Shown here piece after piece: positions 1-7,116 of a DNA stretch of 40,548 nt. A program made the position numbers and the translations under genes. Numbering within the stretch: the stretch's first letter is position 1; each line of letters starts with the position of its first letter. The stretch spans positions 123,605 to 164,152 of the forward strand of contig CACOUL010000002.1 in assembly GCA_902630355.1 (NCBI GenBank). The letters run 5' to 3'. Below the pieces are notes generated by a model. That model saw only the letters and a list, made by a program, of their open reading frames with translations. It ran no database searches and had not been told where the DNA came from. This DNA is from Planctomycetaceae bacterium (GTDB taxonomy: Bacteria; Planctomycetota; Planctomycetia; Pirellulales; UBA7805).

Positions 1-32
1 CAGGCGAGGCGACTTTTGTCCCCCCGGCATGC

Positions 33-854
33 TCATCGCTCTTCCTCTGCACACCCTAGGGCGTCTGCCACGCATGCAATTCCCGAGAGAACCAAATGCG
101 GCTCATGCGTCAATGTGAAATTCAATGCCTCCACAACCCGCTCCACATGCCCCCCGGTGACAAAAACTTCAGGCTCTTGCTTCATCTCACAGTTCAGCTC
201 CTCCAGCAACGTACGCAATGCGCCGACAATGCCCCAGTAAATGCCGCTCGATATGGCCGTTCCTGTTGACTGGCCGATCAAGGATTCGGGAATCGCCTCA
301 TCGCTCAGTGACACCTCCGGCAAACGATCCGTGAAAGCGTGCAGCGCGCGCGCACTCATCTGGATGCCGGGCAAAATCACCCCTCCACGGAAAGACCCTT
401 CGGCCGAGATGACATCAACCGTAATGGCGGTTCCCAGGTCAATTACAACGGCAGGACGATGATCAGTGCGAATGCGATTGACGGCAACGGCACCGAGCAA
501 GCGGTCGATGCCAACCGACGCCGGTTCGGGCACTTCAATTTTCAGCGGAATATCTTCAAACGTGATCCCGTGGGTCCGTGCACTTGCTTCTTCTTGTTCG
601 AGCCACCCTCTCAACTCGGAAGCGGCACCATCGTGCACGCTCGCAATGAACCACTCCACCTCACGGGGACGATAGGGTGCAAGCCAAAGAGCCAACTCCA
701 GCGGATCCCACTGATCGGTCGCCAGCGACACATTACGATCTGGTGCGGAGAGTGACTTCTTGCCGACAGCCAACGGATCGAACAAACCGGCCTTGATCTG
801 GCTGTTCCCCACGTCGATCGCGACAACTGGCCTTCGGGAAGGTTTTGCCGTCAT
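33..854 (-). CDS. coaX: Type III pantothenate kinase
   Basis: This enzyme phosphorylates pantothenate with ATP in the first step of cytosolic coenzyme A synthesis. The 273-residue protein starts with the ASKHA-fold phosphate-binding motif DVGNS (residues 14-18). It also has the type III kinase signatures GIDRLLGAVAVNR, the second phosphate motif VIDLGTAITVD, and FRGGVILPGIQMSARAL. The length is a little above the usual 255-260. The ATG overlaps the stop of obg in an ATGA arrangement (4 bases), so the two are probably translationally coupled. No biotin ligase domain is fused, unlike some BirA/CoaX proteins. The gene is complete; the 32 bases after its stop to the window edge hold nothing recognisable. 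Confidence 0.95.
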   Translation of the reverse strand: MTAKPSRRPVVAIDVGNSQIKAGLFDPLAVGKKSLSAPDRNVSLATDQWDPLELALWLAPYRPREVEWFIASVHDGAASELRGWLEQEEASARTHGITFEDIPLKIEVPEPASVGIDRLLGAVAVNRIRTDHRPAVVIDLGTAITVDVISAEGSFRGGVILPGIQMSARALHAFTDRLPEVSLSDEAIPESLIGQSTGTAISSGIYWGIVGALRTLLEELNCEMKQEPEVFVTGGHVERVVEALNFTLTHEPHLVLSGIACVADALGCAEEER

Positions 855-1849
855 GCCACCGCTTCTCGTTGGAGGTGCAAAAGAATCGTCTGCATCAACC
901 GATCGAGACCGGCCCCCGTCACCGCGGAAATCCCCAACACCTCTTTGTCGAGGGTTTGCGTCAACTCGGTGCGAACCATCTCGGCGTCCGGAAGCTCCAT
1001 TTTTGTGACTACAACGATTTCGGGACGCTCGCCTAAAGCCTGCTCATACTGAAGCAACTCGTGGCGCACCGATCGATAATTATCAACGGGGTCTGTCTGA
1101 TCACGAGGCATCGGTTCGACGAGATGGACAAACAATTTGGTTCTTTCAATGTGTCGCAGGAACTCGAGACCAAGACCCACCCCTTGATGGGCACCCTCAA
1201 TCAGTCCGGGAATATCGGCAAGCACGAAGGATTGATCGCGATTAACATCGACGCGACCCAAGTGAGGTCGCTTTGTCGTAAAGGGGTAATCGGCAATCGC
1301 CGGCTTGGCTCGCGAGAGACGTGCGAGCAACGTACTCTTGCCCGCATTCGGTTTGCCGATCAGTCCCACATCTGCAATCACCTTTAATTCTAAAACCAGC
1401 GATCGAACCTCCGCAGCTTCCCCACGGGTAAATTGACGCGGTGCACGATTCGTTGCCGACTTAAAGTGGGCATTCCCCTTCCCTCCCCTGCCACCCTTTG
1501 CGGCCACGACCGAGTCGCCGGCTTGCTTGAGATCTTTGAGGATGAAATTTTTTTGGGCGTCACGTACCACGGTCCCGGGAGGCACCTCGATAATCGTATC
1601 TTTTGCACTGCGACCGTGTCGATTACTACCCTGGCCCGCAGATCCCGAACGCGCCCGCCAGTGCTTGCGGTGGGCTGCGAGCGCCAAATGATCGACCCCT
1701 TCGGCAGCGCGTATCACCACACTGCCACCCTCACCGCCATCACCGCCATCGGGTCCACCTCGCGGAACAAACCGCTCTCGACGAAAGCTCAGACACCCAT
1801 CGCCCCCGCGACCGGCTTCCACTTCGATTTGCACCCGATCGACAAACAT
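851..1849 (-). CDS. obg: Obg family GTPase (ObgE/CgtA)
   Basis: This is a ribosome-associated GTPase involved in 50S assembly and stress control. The N-terminal glycine-rich Obg domain (about residues 1-158) starts MFVDRVQIEVEAGRGGDGC and keeps the RGGPDGGDGGEGG stretch. The G domain has G1 GKPNAGKS (165-172), G3 DIPG (212-215) followed by LIEGAHQGVGLG, and G5-like SAVTG (308-312). Two things differ from textbook Obg. The G4 motif reads TKME (282-285), with Glu where NKxD normally has Asp. The protein also ends at residue 332, so the variable C-terminal (OCT or acidic) domain is missing. It lies between rpmA and coaX, matching the common rpmA-obg order. A hairpin with a T run ends about 15 bases before the ATG, so obg may have its own promoter or depend on read-through. 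No strong ribosome binding site is visible. Confidence 0.95.
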   Translation of the reverse strand: MFVDRVQIEVEAGRGGDGCLSFRRERFVPRGGPDGGDGGEGGSVVIRAAEGVDHLALAAHRKHWRARSGSAGQGSNRHGRSAKDTIIEVPPGTVVRDAQKNFILKDLKQAGDSVVAAKGGRGGKGNAHFKSATNRAPRQFTRGEAAEVRSLVLELKVIADVGLIGKPNAGKSTLLARLSRAKPAIADYPFTTKRPHLGRVDVNRDQSFVLADIPGLIEGAHQGVGLGLEFLRHIERTKLFVHLVEPMPRDQTDPVDNYRSVRHELLQYEQALGERPEIVVVTKMELPDAEMVRTELTQTLDKEVLGISAVTGAGLDRLMQTILLHLQREAVA

Positions 1850-1864
1850 CGTGTATTATCCATG

Positions 1865-1892
1865 AAAAAAGGGATGCCCATGGACATCCCTT
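1865..1892 (-). terminator. Intrinsic terminator-like hairpin between rpmA and obg
   Basis: On the minus strand, AAGGGATG pairs perfectly with CATCCCTT (plus-strand arms 1869-1876 and 1885-1892) and is followed by a run of T (plus-strand A run 1865-1870). This is a good rho-independent terminator after rpmA. It could be partial, letting some transcripts continue into obg, whose ATG is only about 15 bases further on. Confidence 0.7.
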
Positions 1893-1944
1893 CAAAGAAC
1901 TCGTTCCATTGCTCCGGCCCTAGGGGACGGACGCATCCCCCACG

Positions 1945-2190
1945 CTAACCGCTGAGTACGTTGATGCGACGACCCTTGCGGTCGAAATGCACAACTCCCT
2001 CGATCAACGCAAAGAGGGTGTAATCTTTGCCTTGTCCCACTCCGGCTCCAGGATGAAACTTATTACCAACCTGCCGTACCAAAATGTTACCTGCATCGAC
2101 ACGCTCGCCACCGAATCGCTTGACGCCACGTCGCTGTGCATTGGAATCGCGCCCATTACGGCTCGAGCCTTGCCCTTTTTTATGTGCCAT
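1945..2190 (-). CDS. rpmA: Large ribosomal subunit protein bL27
   Basis: This 81-residue protein matches bL27 end to end: [16 protein letters not shown] at the N-terminus, [17 protein letters not shown], and [19 protein letters not shown]. The flexible N-terminus of this family reaches the peptidyl transferase centre of the 50S subunit. There is no Firmicutes-style N-terminal extension needing cleavage. In most bacteria rplU (bL21) lies directly upstream. Here the upstream gene is instead a secreted YHS-type protein 163 bases away, so the rplU-rpmA pair is broken. The gene is followed by a terminator-like hairpin and then obg. Confidence 0.97.
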   Translation of the reverse strand: MAHKKGQGSSRNGRDSNAQRRGVKRFGGERVDAGNILVRQVGNKFHPGAGVGQGKDYTLFALIEGVVHFDRKGRRINVLSG

Positions 2191-2319
2191 CGCTTCGTAC
2201 CCTATCTAACACCCACAAACCAATTCATTACTTCAAAAACCTCCCACGAGGTGCCATTATCATCCACCGGCAGCAGAACCGTCAAGCCGCCCACCAACGG
2301 CAGCGCCTGCCGCCGCTGA

Positions 2320-2345
2320 GGCCCGGAAGATGCACGCTCCGGGCC
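2320..2345 (-). terminator. GC-rich hairpin after the YHS-type gene
   Basis: The arms GGCCCGGA (2320-2327) and TCCGGGCC (2338-2345) form a perfect 8-bp stem with a 10-base loop just downstream of the YHS gene stop. No T run follows on the minus strand, so it is either a factor-dependent 3' end, an RNA-stabilising hairpin, or part of the rpmA leader. A second short stem (CCGCTTC 2344-2350 with GAAGCGG 2360-2366) overlaps the end of the coding region. Confidence 0.4.
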
Positions 2346-2352
2346 GCTTCTA

Positions 2353-2781
2353 CTATTTCGAAGCGGCAAATCCTTTTTTGAAAGCCTCGTCCCCGAATAC
2401 CAGTTTGAGCTGCTCGTCGCCACTCGCCTGATCCACCTTCTTGCGACAGTTTTTGCAACAGAAAGCAACGGGGACCCCGTCCACATCCAACTCCGTGCCA
2501 CTTTTGATTTTTCCGCCGCTGATCGGACACTTTTGCTGAGTCGCCTGGCCCGACTTAACCAATTGCTCATTCGCCTTGGCCGAGAACTTGGAAGCGTTTT
2601 GCTTGAATGCCTTCAGGCAATTCTTGCAGCAGAAGTACACCTCACCACCGTTATGATTTGCCGAAACTTTACCAACCTTTTTTCCAGATACCGGACAAAG
2701 CAAGTCGGTATCAGCAGCATGGGCTGCAACCGTAAAGCTGAGAATAAGAACCGCACTGGCGCATACAGCAAACATTTTCAT
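2353..2781 (-). CDS. Secreted protein with two YHS/TRASH-like CxxC...FCCKNC modules
   Basis: The protein has 142 residues. It begins with a classical signal peptide (hydrophobic core about 4-20, cleavage likely after AHA at 20-22) and then carries the same small module twice. Module 1 has CPVSG (29-33) and YFCCKNC (49-55); module 2 has CPISG (85-89) and FCCKNC (107-112). The spaced cysteines and the pattern resemble YHS/TRASH-type metal-binding domains, suggesting a periplasmic metal-binding or redox protein. Which metal it binds cannot be read from sequence. It is transcribed in the same direction as rpmA, but the gap and the hairpin downstream suggest separate units. A GGGATC stretch about 6 bases before the ATG could serve as a weak ribosome binding site. 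Confidence 0.75.
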   Translation of the reverse strand: MKMFAVCASAVLILSFTVAAHAADTDLLCPVSGKKVGKVSANHNGGEVYFCCKNCLKAFKQNASKFSAKANEQLVKSGQATQQKCPISGGKIKSGTELDVDGVPVAFCCKNCRKKVDQASGDEQLKLVFGDEAFKKGFAASK

Positions 2782-2911
2782 GGTGATGATCCCTATTTAA
2801 AAAATCAATCCGAAGCCAAACACTGCCCATCGTCGGCGTCACTGCTGAACTACATTCTAGCGAACCGGCAGATCTGCGGAAACGGGGAAATTCCAGTCAA
2901 CTACAGGAAAA

Positions 2912-3307
2912 TCAATCGGTGGATTTTCCCGCATCGATTGCGTCAAAGACTTCTTTCGTTGTCAGCAGTGCATTGGTTGCGGCAGGAAATCCACAGTAGG
3001 CGATCATCTGTGTAATCACTTCTACAATCTCATCGCGAGTAGCACCGCAATTCAAAGCTGCCCGGACATGCACCCTCAACTCCGGCAGAGCAGAACCTAA
3101 AACGGTGAGGGCTGTCACTGCGCAAAGCTCGCGAGTCTTATCGTCGAGGGTATCGCGGACATAAAGTTCGCCGAAAGGAAACTCCACGTTGACTTTGGCA
3201 AATTCGGAGGAGATGGCATCGATTTTTGCAAGGTATTCGTCCGCCTCTTCAGCGCCCAAATGTCGTCGCATTTCGGCGAGGCCCTTTCGATAACGATCGC
3301 TCACCAT
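2912..3307 (-). CDS. Carboxymuconolactone decarboxylase family protein (AhpD-like fold)
   Basis: This is a 131-residue all-alpha protein of the CMD family. The core ALNCGATRDEIVEVITQ followed by MIAYCGFPAATNAL is the typical signature of 4-carboxymuconolactone decarboxylase-like proteins. The AhpD peroxidase CxxC is absent, so a thiol peroxidase partner role is unlikely. True substrates of such stand-alone members are usually unknown. The open frame reaches a GTG at 3325, but the ATG at 3307 has AAAGGGG at a good distance (the sequence AAAGGGGACGACG precedes it) and is preferred. It lies 19 bases after the DoxX-like gene on the same strand, so the two probably form an operon. Confidence 0.85.
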   Translation of the reverse strand: MVSDRYRKGLAEMRRHLGAEEADEYLAKIDAISSEFAKVNVEFPFGELYVRDTLDDKTRELCAVTALTVLGSALPELRVHVRAALNCGATRDEIVEVITQMIAYCGFPAATNALLTTKEVFDAIDAGKSTD

Positions 3308-3326
3308 CGTCGTCCCCTTTCTCACT

Positions 3327-3836
3327 TTATTGCTTGGTAATCATTGAAAAAACACCAAGGCCCGCATCGAGACTGAGCGGGCCGGTACCCACCAGGGCAA
3401 AAAAAAGTGCGACTGCCGTCAGGACAAAGTTTTTTTCTGCGGAGGTCACGTGTCCCACCACACCCAACTTGACGACTCCTGCAAGTGCCTCCTGATCGGC
3501 TTGATTTGCGCTGGCAGAGAGATGAGTTTGCCGGACCAACCGGGCTAAACGGTAATGGATGAGAGCGCCCCCCAAATTGAATCCCACCAAGACGACGCCC
3601 GCCCATTGACCATAGATTCCCAGCAGAATAGCAAGGGAACCGAGAATCATGATCACAAGCGATCCAAACGCAAAAAATCCGGTATGCCGCGGGAAGAGGA
3701 TCGCGGTGGTCTGCACCGTGCCGTGCCAATCTTTGATCAATCCATAAGACGGGTACAAGAACATCCACGCGTACACCGCCCGTAGCACGAGCCACGCTAC
3801 CGCAACTGCAACTGCATCGAGATTAAGGTTTGGCAT
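3327..3836 (-). CDS. DoxX-like integral membrane protein
   Basis: This 169-residue membrane protein has about four hydrophobic segments: roughly 8-33, 52-74, 78-95 and 137-155. The first contains RAVYAWMFLYPSYGLIKDW, and the pattern resembles the DoxX/SURF4-like family. Such proteins are often coupled to redox or thiol stress enzymes; the adjacent CMD-family gene downstream fits that pattern, but the role is inference. A loop rich in Q, A and S (about 104-118) separates the last helices. No Shine-Dalgarno sequence is evident before the ATG. The 115 bases upstream, to the PQQ protein stop, hold no clear promoter. Confidence 0.6.
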   Translation of the reverse strand: MPNLNLDAVAVAVAWLVLRAVYAWMFLYPSYGLIKDWHGTVQTTAILFPRHTGFFAFGSLVIMILGSLAILLGIYGQWAGVVLVGFNLGGALIHYRLARLVRQTHLSASANQADQEALAGVVKLGVVGHVTSAEKNFVLTAVALFFALVGTGPLSLDAGLGVFSMITKQ

Positions 3837-3951
3837 ATTGGGCCGCGATCATTTTTGCCATCAGTTTTTGCCCTCACTTTTTGTGGTTGGGCACTACCAG
3901 CATTGACCATCGTTGAACGAAGGAGAGTATTCCCGAGTGCGATTTATACGG

Positions 3952-5214
3952 TTACGGTTGTCCCCCCAAGGAAATCAGCTTCGACTCGGTCCGCAAATAG
4001 AGGCGGCCATCGGCCACAGCTGGTGTGGCGCGACTCGGTTCCCCCAGTTCGTTCCGTGCCAGAAGCCGAAACTCCGGTTCCGCGGCCAAAACCACCACCT
4101 GACCATCCTCCGCGATCCCATAAAGATTCTGTCCAATCCGGATCGGCGATCCTGAAAATCCGCGTCCCACCCGCTCTCGCCAACGCAGGCGGCCATCTGC
4201 CACATCGTGGCAACTTACCACTCCACCATCGTGCCAGACGAAAATCCAATCTCGGTAGGCGACAGGGGTCACCACATAGGGGGCCGATTTTTTAATCTCA
4301 TAGGCAACTTCCGGCTTACGCGCCGCACCATCACCCGGTCGGACAGCAACCAACGACTCACCGCTCCCTCCCTGCCCGCTACTGCCGAAAATGAGTCCGC
4401 CGGCAATCACGGGACTGCTCACACATCGCTGGTTAAATACATCGATCGACCAAAGTGGCTCCCCTGTCTTGAGATCGACGCCACTGATTCCGTGTGCGGT
4501 ACTATGAAATATCAGTTGTGCTCTACCGCTCTCGTCCTCCCAAACGCAGGGCACCGAGTACGCTGTTTTCACTCCGCCCTCGCGTCGGCATTTCCAGCGC
4601 TGCTTTCCACTACTGCAATCGTAGGCTGCAAGGAAACTAGCGCCCAATTGTTCGTTTGCAACAACGACGAGATCGTCGTACACCACCGGTGAAGCGGCAA
4701 ACCCGTGCTGACTTTTGAAGGCCCCCAGATTCGCCCTCCAGAGCGTGCGCCCATTCTTCAGATCGAGCGCGACGAGATGATAAGCATCGGGCGTTGCCCA
4801 GGTGAGAAAAACTCGCTCGGCGTCGACGGCAGGCGTACTCGACGCGTAGCTGTTTCGCGTATGCAGATGATGCGGTAACGAGGGAAACTCCCTGCTCCAA
4901 ACGAGACTGCCATCTTCGCAGCGGACGCATGTGACATAGCGTGTGGCTCCCTCCGGATCCCCACTGGTCACCACTACCCGATCACCGGCAATCACTGGTG
5001 AGGAGTGCCCGATACCCGGTAGGGGTATCTGCCAATTGTAATCCTCGGCCGACCACTCGACCGGAATGTTGGCCGCTTCGCTTTGCCCGGATCCATTGAT
5101 GCCTCGAAACCGCGGCCACTGCTCGGCTCCCGCTTCGCTTGTCGCCATGATCGCGCAAATTAATAGAAGTGCAATCCAAGACCAATGCGATCCTCTTTTC
5201 ACAAAACTCCGCAT
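3952..5214 (-). CDS. Secreted PQQ-like (BamB-type) beta-propeller protein
   Basis: The 420-residue protein has an N-terminal signal peptide (MRSFVKRGSHW then a hydrophobic core to about residue 30, EAGAE cleavage region). The mature start EQWPRFRGINGSGQS is very typical of the planctomycete PQQ-binding-like propeller family. Repeated blade motifs follow, such as GHSSPVIAGDRVVVTSG, TCVRCEDGSLVWSREF, VALDLKNGRTLWRANL, GVDLKTGEPLWSIDV and CHDVADGRLRWRERV, each with the tryptophan-docking GxxxW pattern. It probably acts in the periplasm or outer membrane space as a binding or scaffold protein; no enzyme activity can be assigned. AAGGAG stands 7 bases before the ATG, one of the clearest ribosome binding sites in the window. 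It lies downstream of the sulfotransferase gene on the same strand. Confidence 0.85.
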   Translation of the reverse strand: MRSFVKRGSHWSWIALLLICAIMATSEAGAEQWPRFRGINGSGQSEAANIPVEWSAEDYNWQIPLPGIGHSSPVIAGDRVVVTSGDPEGATRYVTCVRCEDGSLVWSREFPSLPHHLHTRNSYASSTPAVDAERVFLTWATPDAYHLVALDLKNGRTLWRANLGAFKSQHGFAASPVVYDDLVVVANEQLGASFLAAYDCSSGKQRWKCRREGGVKTAYSVPCVWEDESGRAQLIFHSTAHGISGVDLKTGEPLWSIDVFNQRCVSSPVIAGGLIFGSSGQGGSGESLVAVRPGDGAARKPEVAYEIKKSAPYVVTPVAYRDWIFVWHDGGVVSCHDVADGRLRWRERVGRGFSGSPIRIGQNLYGIAEDGQVVVLAAEPEFRLLARNELGEPSRATPAVADGRLYLRTESKLISLGGQP

Positions 5215-5220
5215 GATTCA

Positions 5221-5311
5221 CTCCTTCGCGGCATCAATCACTTCACTCCATTCGTCCCCGCACAAACAAAGGTATCCACATTGTAGCGGAGGCGACCCCG
5301 TCGCGAAGGAG
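5221..5311. repeat. 10-bp inverted repeat flanking an intergenic segment
   Basis: CTCCTTCGCG (5221-5230) and its perfect reverse complement CGCGAAGGAG (5302-5311) are 71 bases apart between the sulfotransferase and PQQ genes. The left arm contains the PQQ gene's Shine-Dalgarno sequence, so in minus-strand RNA the upstream arm could pair with it and hide it. Inside the right part, GCGAC (5292-5296) and GTCGC (5300-5304) form a further small stem. Confidence 0.45.
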
Positions 5312-5362
5312 ACTCGGCAGCCTGCTCCCTGATCGTCAACAACCGTTTTGCAAGAAATGATT

Positions 5363-6586
5363 TTATGAGTGAGGCCCGTTCTGACTCGATGCTTCGTCCG
5401 ACGGTTTGCTTCCCACCTCCGCCATGGACCCTTCGTTGCTGGGAGCCACTCGATAACCATACGTTTTGCAGTAGCCCGCCCATCGACTTGCGATGGCCTC
5501 TTCGATTGAGGGGTCGAGAGAATGGACGTTCACCCGGTAATCGCGCTGCATCTCCAAATATTCTTCAACCGCTGGCCGAATATTTTCGATGTCGCCCAAT
5601 TCGAGCGACCCATAGATTCGAGTGATTTCTCCCATGGGATCGGCCACGAGATCCTCGTATCGTACGTCACAGATTTGTTCCGTCTTGAGTCTCTTTCGCT
5701 GTCGCTCGAATCCCTCGTACATCACAACGAGAGAACGCAGAATGTATTCGTCTAAATCTCGATGATGCGGCTTCTGAAACGCTTGCGATGCATCGAGCGA
5801 TTGCCACGTGCGCTTTGTAGAAGGAAACAGTGCGCGTGGATCGCGCACAATGTGAATAAATTTTGCGCCCGGAAACAACTCTGCCAAAACTTCAATCTGC
5901 CCCGTGTGGGGTGGTGATTTGAGAATGAGCGGTTTGTTTTTCGCGTAGGTCAAGCATTGAACAAAATAGCGCATCGCCTGCTTGTAGCGGTGCAAGTCTT
6001 TTTCCTGCAAACCCTCCATATTGAGAAATTCGTTGTACGGGGGAGGTTGATTGGGGAAAGCGAGACGAAAATAGGGAGTCGGGGCATCGAGTCCGCAAAG
6101 CGCAATATCGTCTTCTTGGGGGCGATCAAATCCGATTTGCATGTTGTCCATCGGCCTCTTCTCCGGCAACAAGAACCAGAACATTTTCGGCAAAAGCCAA
6201 GTGGTGATGACAAAGTGGTGTGGCGCAAAACAATCGTAGGTGCTTGCGTACGCAAACCGCTTGTCGCGAACCAATAATTCGTGCAAATAGGTGGTGCCAC
6301 TTCGCCAGTGCCCCACAATAAATACCGGGGGCGTCTCGATCGAAGTCGCGGCAATTTTTCTTCCATGGAGACACCTCTGCAGGATCGACAACACCGAATT
6401 AATGACACCGCAAATCAATACGGTAAAAACCATTCCCCAGCGAAAAAGGTGTACGCGGAACTGATTGCGAGCAAGCAGACGCAGCGCTGCAAAAAAACGC
6501 ATCCCGTGCCAGAACCGCGGGGTACGCTGAGGATACAAGTTGGTGCCTTGCGACTCTTTCGAATCGGCCGCGCGGGAGGAAACCAT
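5363..6586 (-). CDS. Membrane-anchored sulfotransferase family protein
   Basis: This PAPS-dependent sulfotransferase has 407 residues. The 5'-phosphosulfate binding loop reads PPVFIVGHWRSGTTYLHELL (about residue 85-105), and the 3'-phosphate binding strand-helix reads FIHIVRDPRALFPSTKRTW (about 230-250), both canonical. A hydrophobic segment near residues 46-68 (WGMVFTVLICGVINSVLSIL) suggests anchoring in the cytoplasmic membrane. The acceptor could be a carbohydrate, lipid or amino acid derivative and cannot be told from sequence. The frame extends to a TTG 6 bases upstream, but the ATG at 6586 is the sensible start; no Shine-Dalgarno sequence is visible. The promoter region carries repeated GAATAG motifs. 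The PQQ gene follows in the same direction. Confidence 0.85.
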   Translation of the reverse strand: MVSSRAADSKESQGTNLYPQRTPRFWHGMRFFAALRLLARNQFRVHLFRWGMVFTVLICGVINSVLSILQRCLHGRKIAATSIETPPVFIVGHWRSGTTYLHELLVRDKRFAYASTYDCFAPHHFVITTWLLPKMFWFLLPEKRPMDNMQIGFDRPQEDDIALCGLDAPTPYFRLAFPNQPPPYNEFLNMEGLQEKDLHRYKQAMRYFVQCLTYAKNKPLILKSPPHTGQIEVLAELFPGAKFIHIVRDPRALFPSTKRTWQSLDASQAFQKPHHRDLDEYILRSLVVMYEGFERQRKRLKTEQICDVRYEDLVADPMGEITRIYGSLELGDIENIRPAVEEYLEMQRDYRVNVHSLDPSIEEAIASRWAGYCKTYGYRVAPSNEGSMAEVGSKPSDEASSQNGPHS

Positions 6587-6629
6587 GGTCAAGACCGCTT
6601 TGAATAGAGAATGAGTAAAATGTTCCGAG

Positions 6630-6657
6630 GTCGAATAGCGAATAATGGTCGAATAGC
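6630..6657. repeat. Direct repeats GTCGAATAGC upstream of the sulfotransferase
   Basis: GTCGAATAGC occurs exactly at 6630-6639 and 6648-6657, 18 bases apart (start to start). Further GAATAG copies lie at 6602-6607 and 6658-6663. The cluster sits 15-80 bases upstream of the sulfotransferase start in an AT-rich patch. It looks like a cluster of regulator sites or a small degenerate array rather than coding sequence. Confidence 0.5.
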
Positions 6658-6992
6658 CGAATAGTAGATGCCGAATCTATGTCAACAATCAGCAGGTGGA
6701 ACCCGACCGGGCCACCCGCGTCGTGGGACAATATACCACTGCAACCGAGGCGCATGAACCTTTGTTGTGCGCCGCGGCCAACGGCGGGATCCCCGGGGAC
6801 CGCCGAGCAGCGAGTGTCTCGGGGTAAATCTCTTTTTGTGGCCGAACCTGCCGCTGCATGCAGTGCCCCAAAACGCAGCGACTGAAACTAAAAACAAACC
6901 AAACGGCCGGTAGCGTCGTACAGGAGAGCTGGGAGGCATCGGGGTCCGCTGATCTTGTTTTCCGCAAATTTTTGCCATATCATCGGACATCC

Positions 6993-7013
6993 TCCGGTCA
7001 TCCGTTGACCGGA
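6993..7013. promoter_or_regulatory. Perfect 8-bp dyad upstream of the protease gene
   Basis: TCCGGTCA (6993-7000) and TGACCGGA (7006-7013) form a perfect inverted repeat with a 5-base spacer, about 105 bases before the protease ATG. This fits an operator for a dimeric regulator. In RNA it would also be a stable hairpin in the leader. No regulator can be named. Confidence 0.45.
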
Positions 7014-7116
7014 CTGAGAGGGTGCGGACCACTCGATTTGAGCCATGATGGCCAACGGGCTCTTCCCATGATCCGTCACATCCACAACTGCATCTAATCC
7101 GGAAAGACCGTACCCG

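Larger units (their letters stand above)
6587..7116. other. 530-base intergenic region between divergent genes, rich in inverted repeats
   Basis: No reading frame here looks like a real gene on either strand. The left 90 bases are AT-rich and hold the GAATAG repeats. The rest is GC-rich and holds several stems: GGCGCA/TGCGCC (6749-6754 with 6768-6773), CGGCGG/CCGCCG (6782-6787 with 6800-6805, enclosing the self-complementary TCCCCGGGGA), CGCTGC/GCAGCG near 6851-6886, and the dyad at 6993-7013. It must contain the promoters of the sulfotransferase and the protease. A structured RNA or long leader is possible, but I recognise no known family. Confidence 0.5.

Noticed and set aside
7013-7022. 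CTGAGAGGGT, resembling the core of a TPP riboswitch
   Set aside because: The second conserved half (TGAACCTGATC-like) is absent and the gene downstream is a protease, not a thiamine gene.
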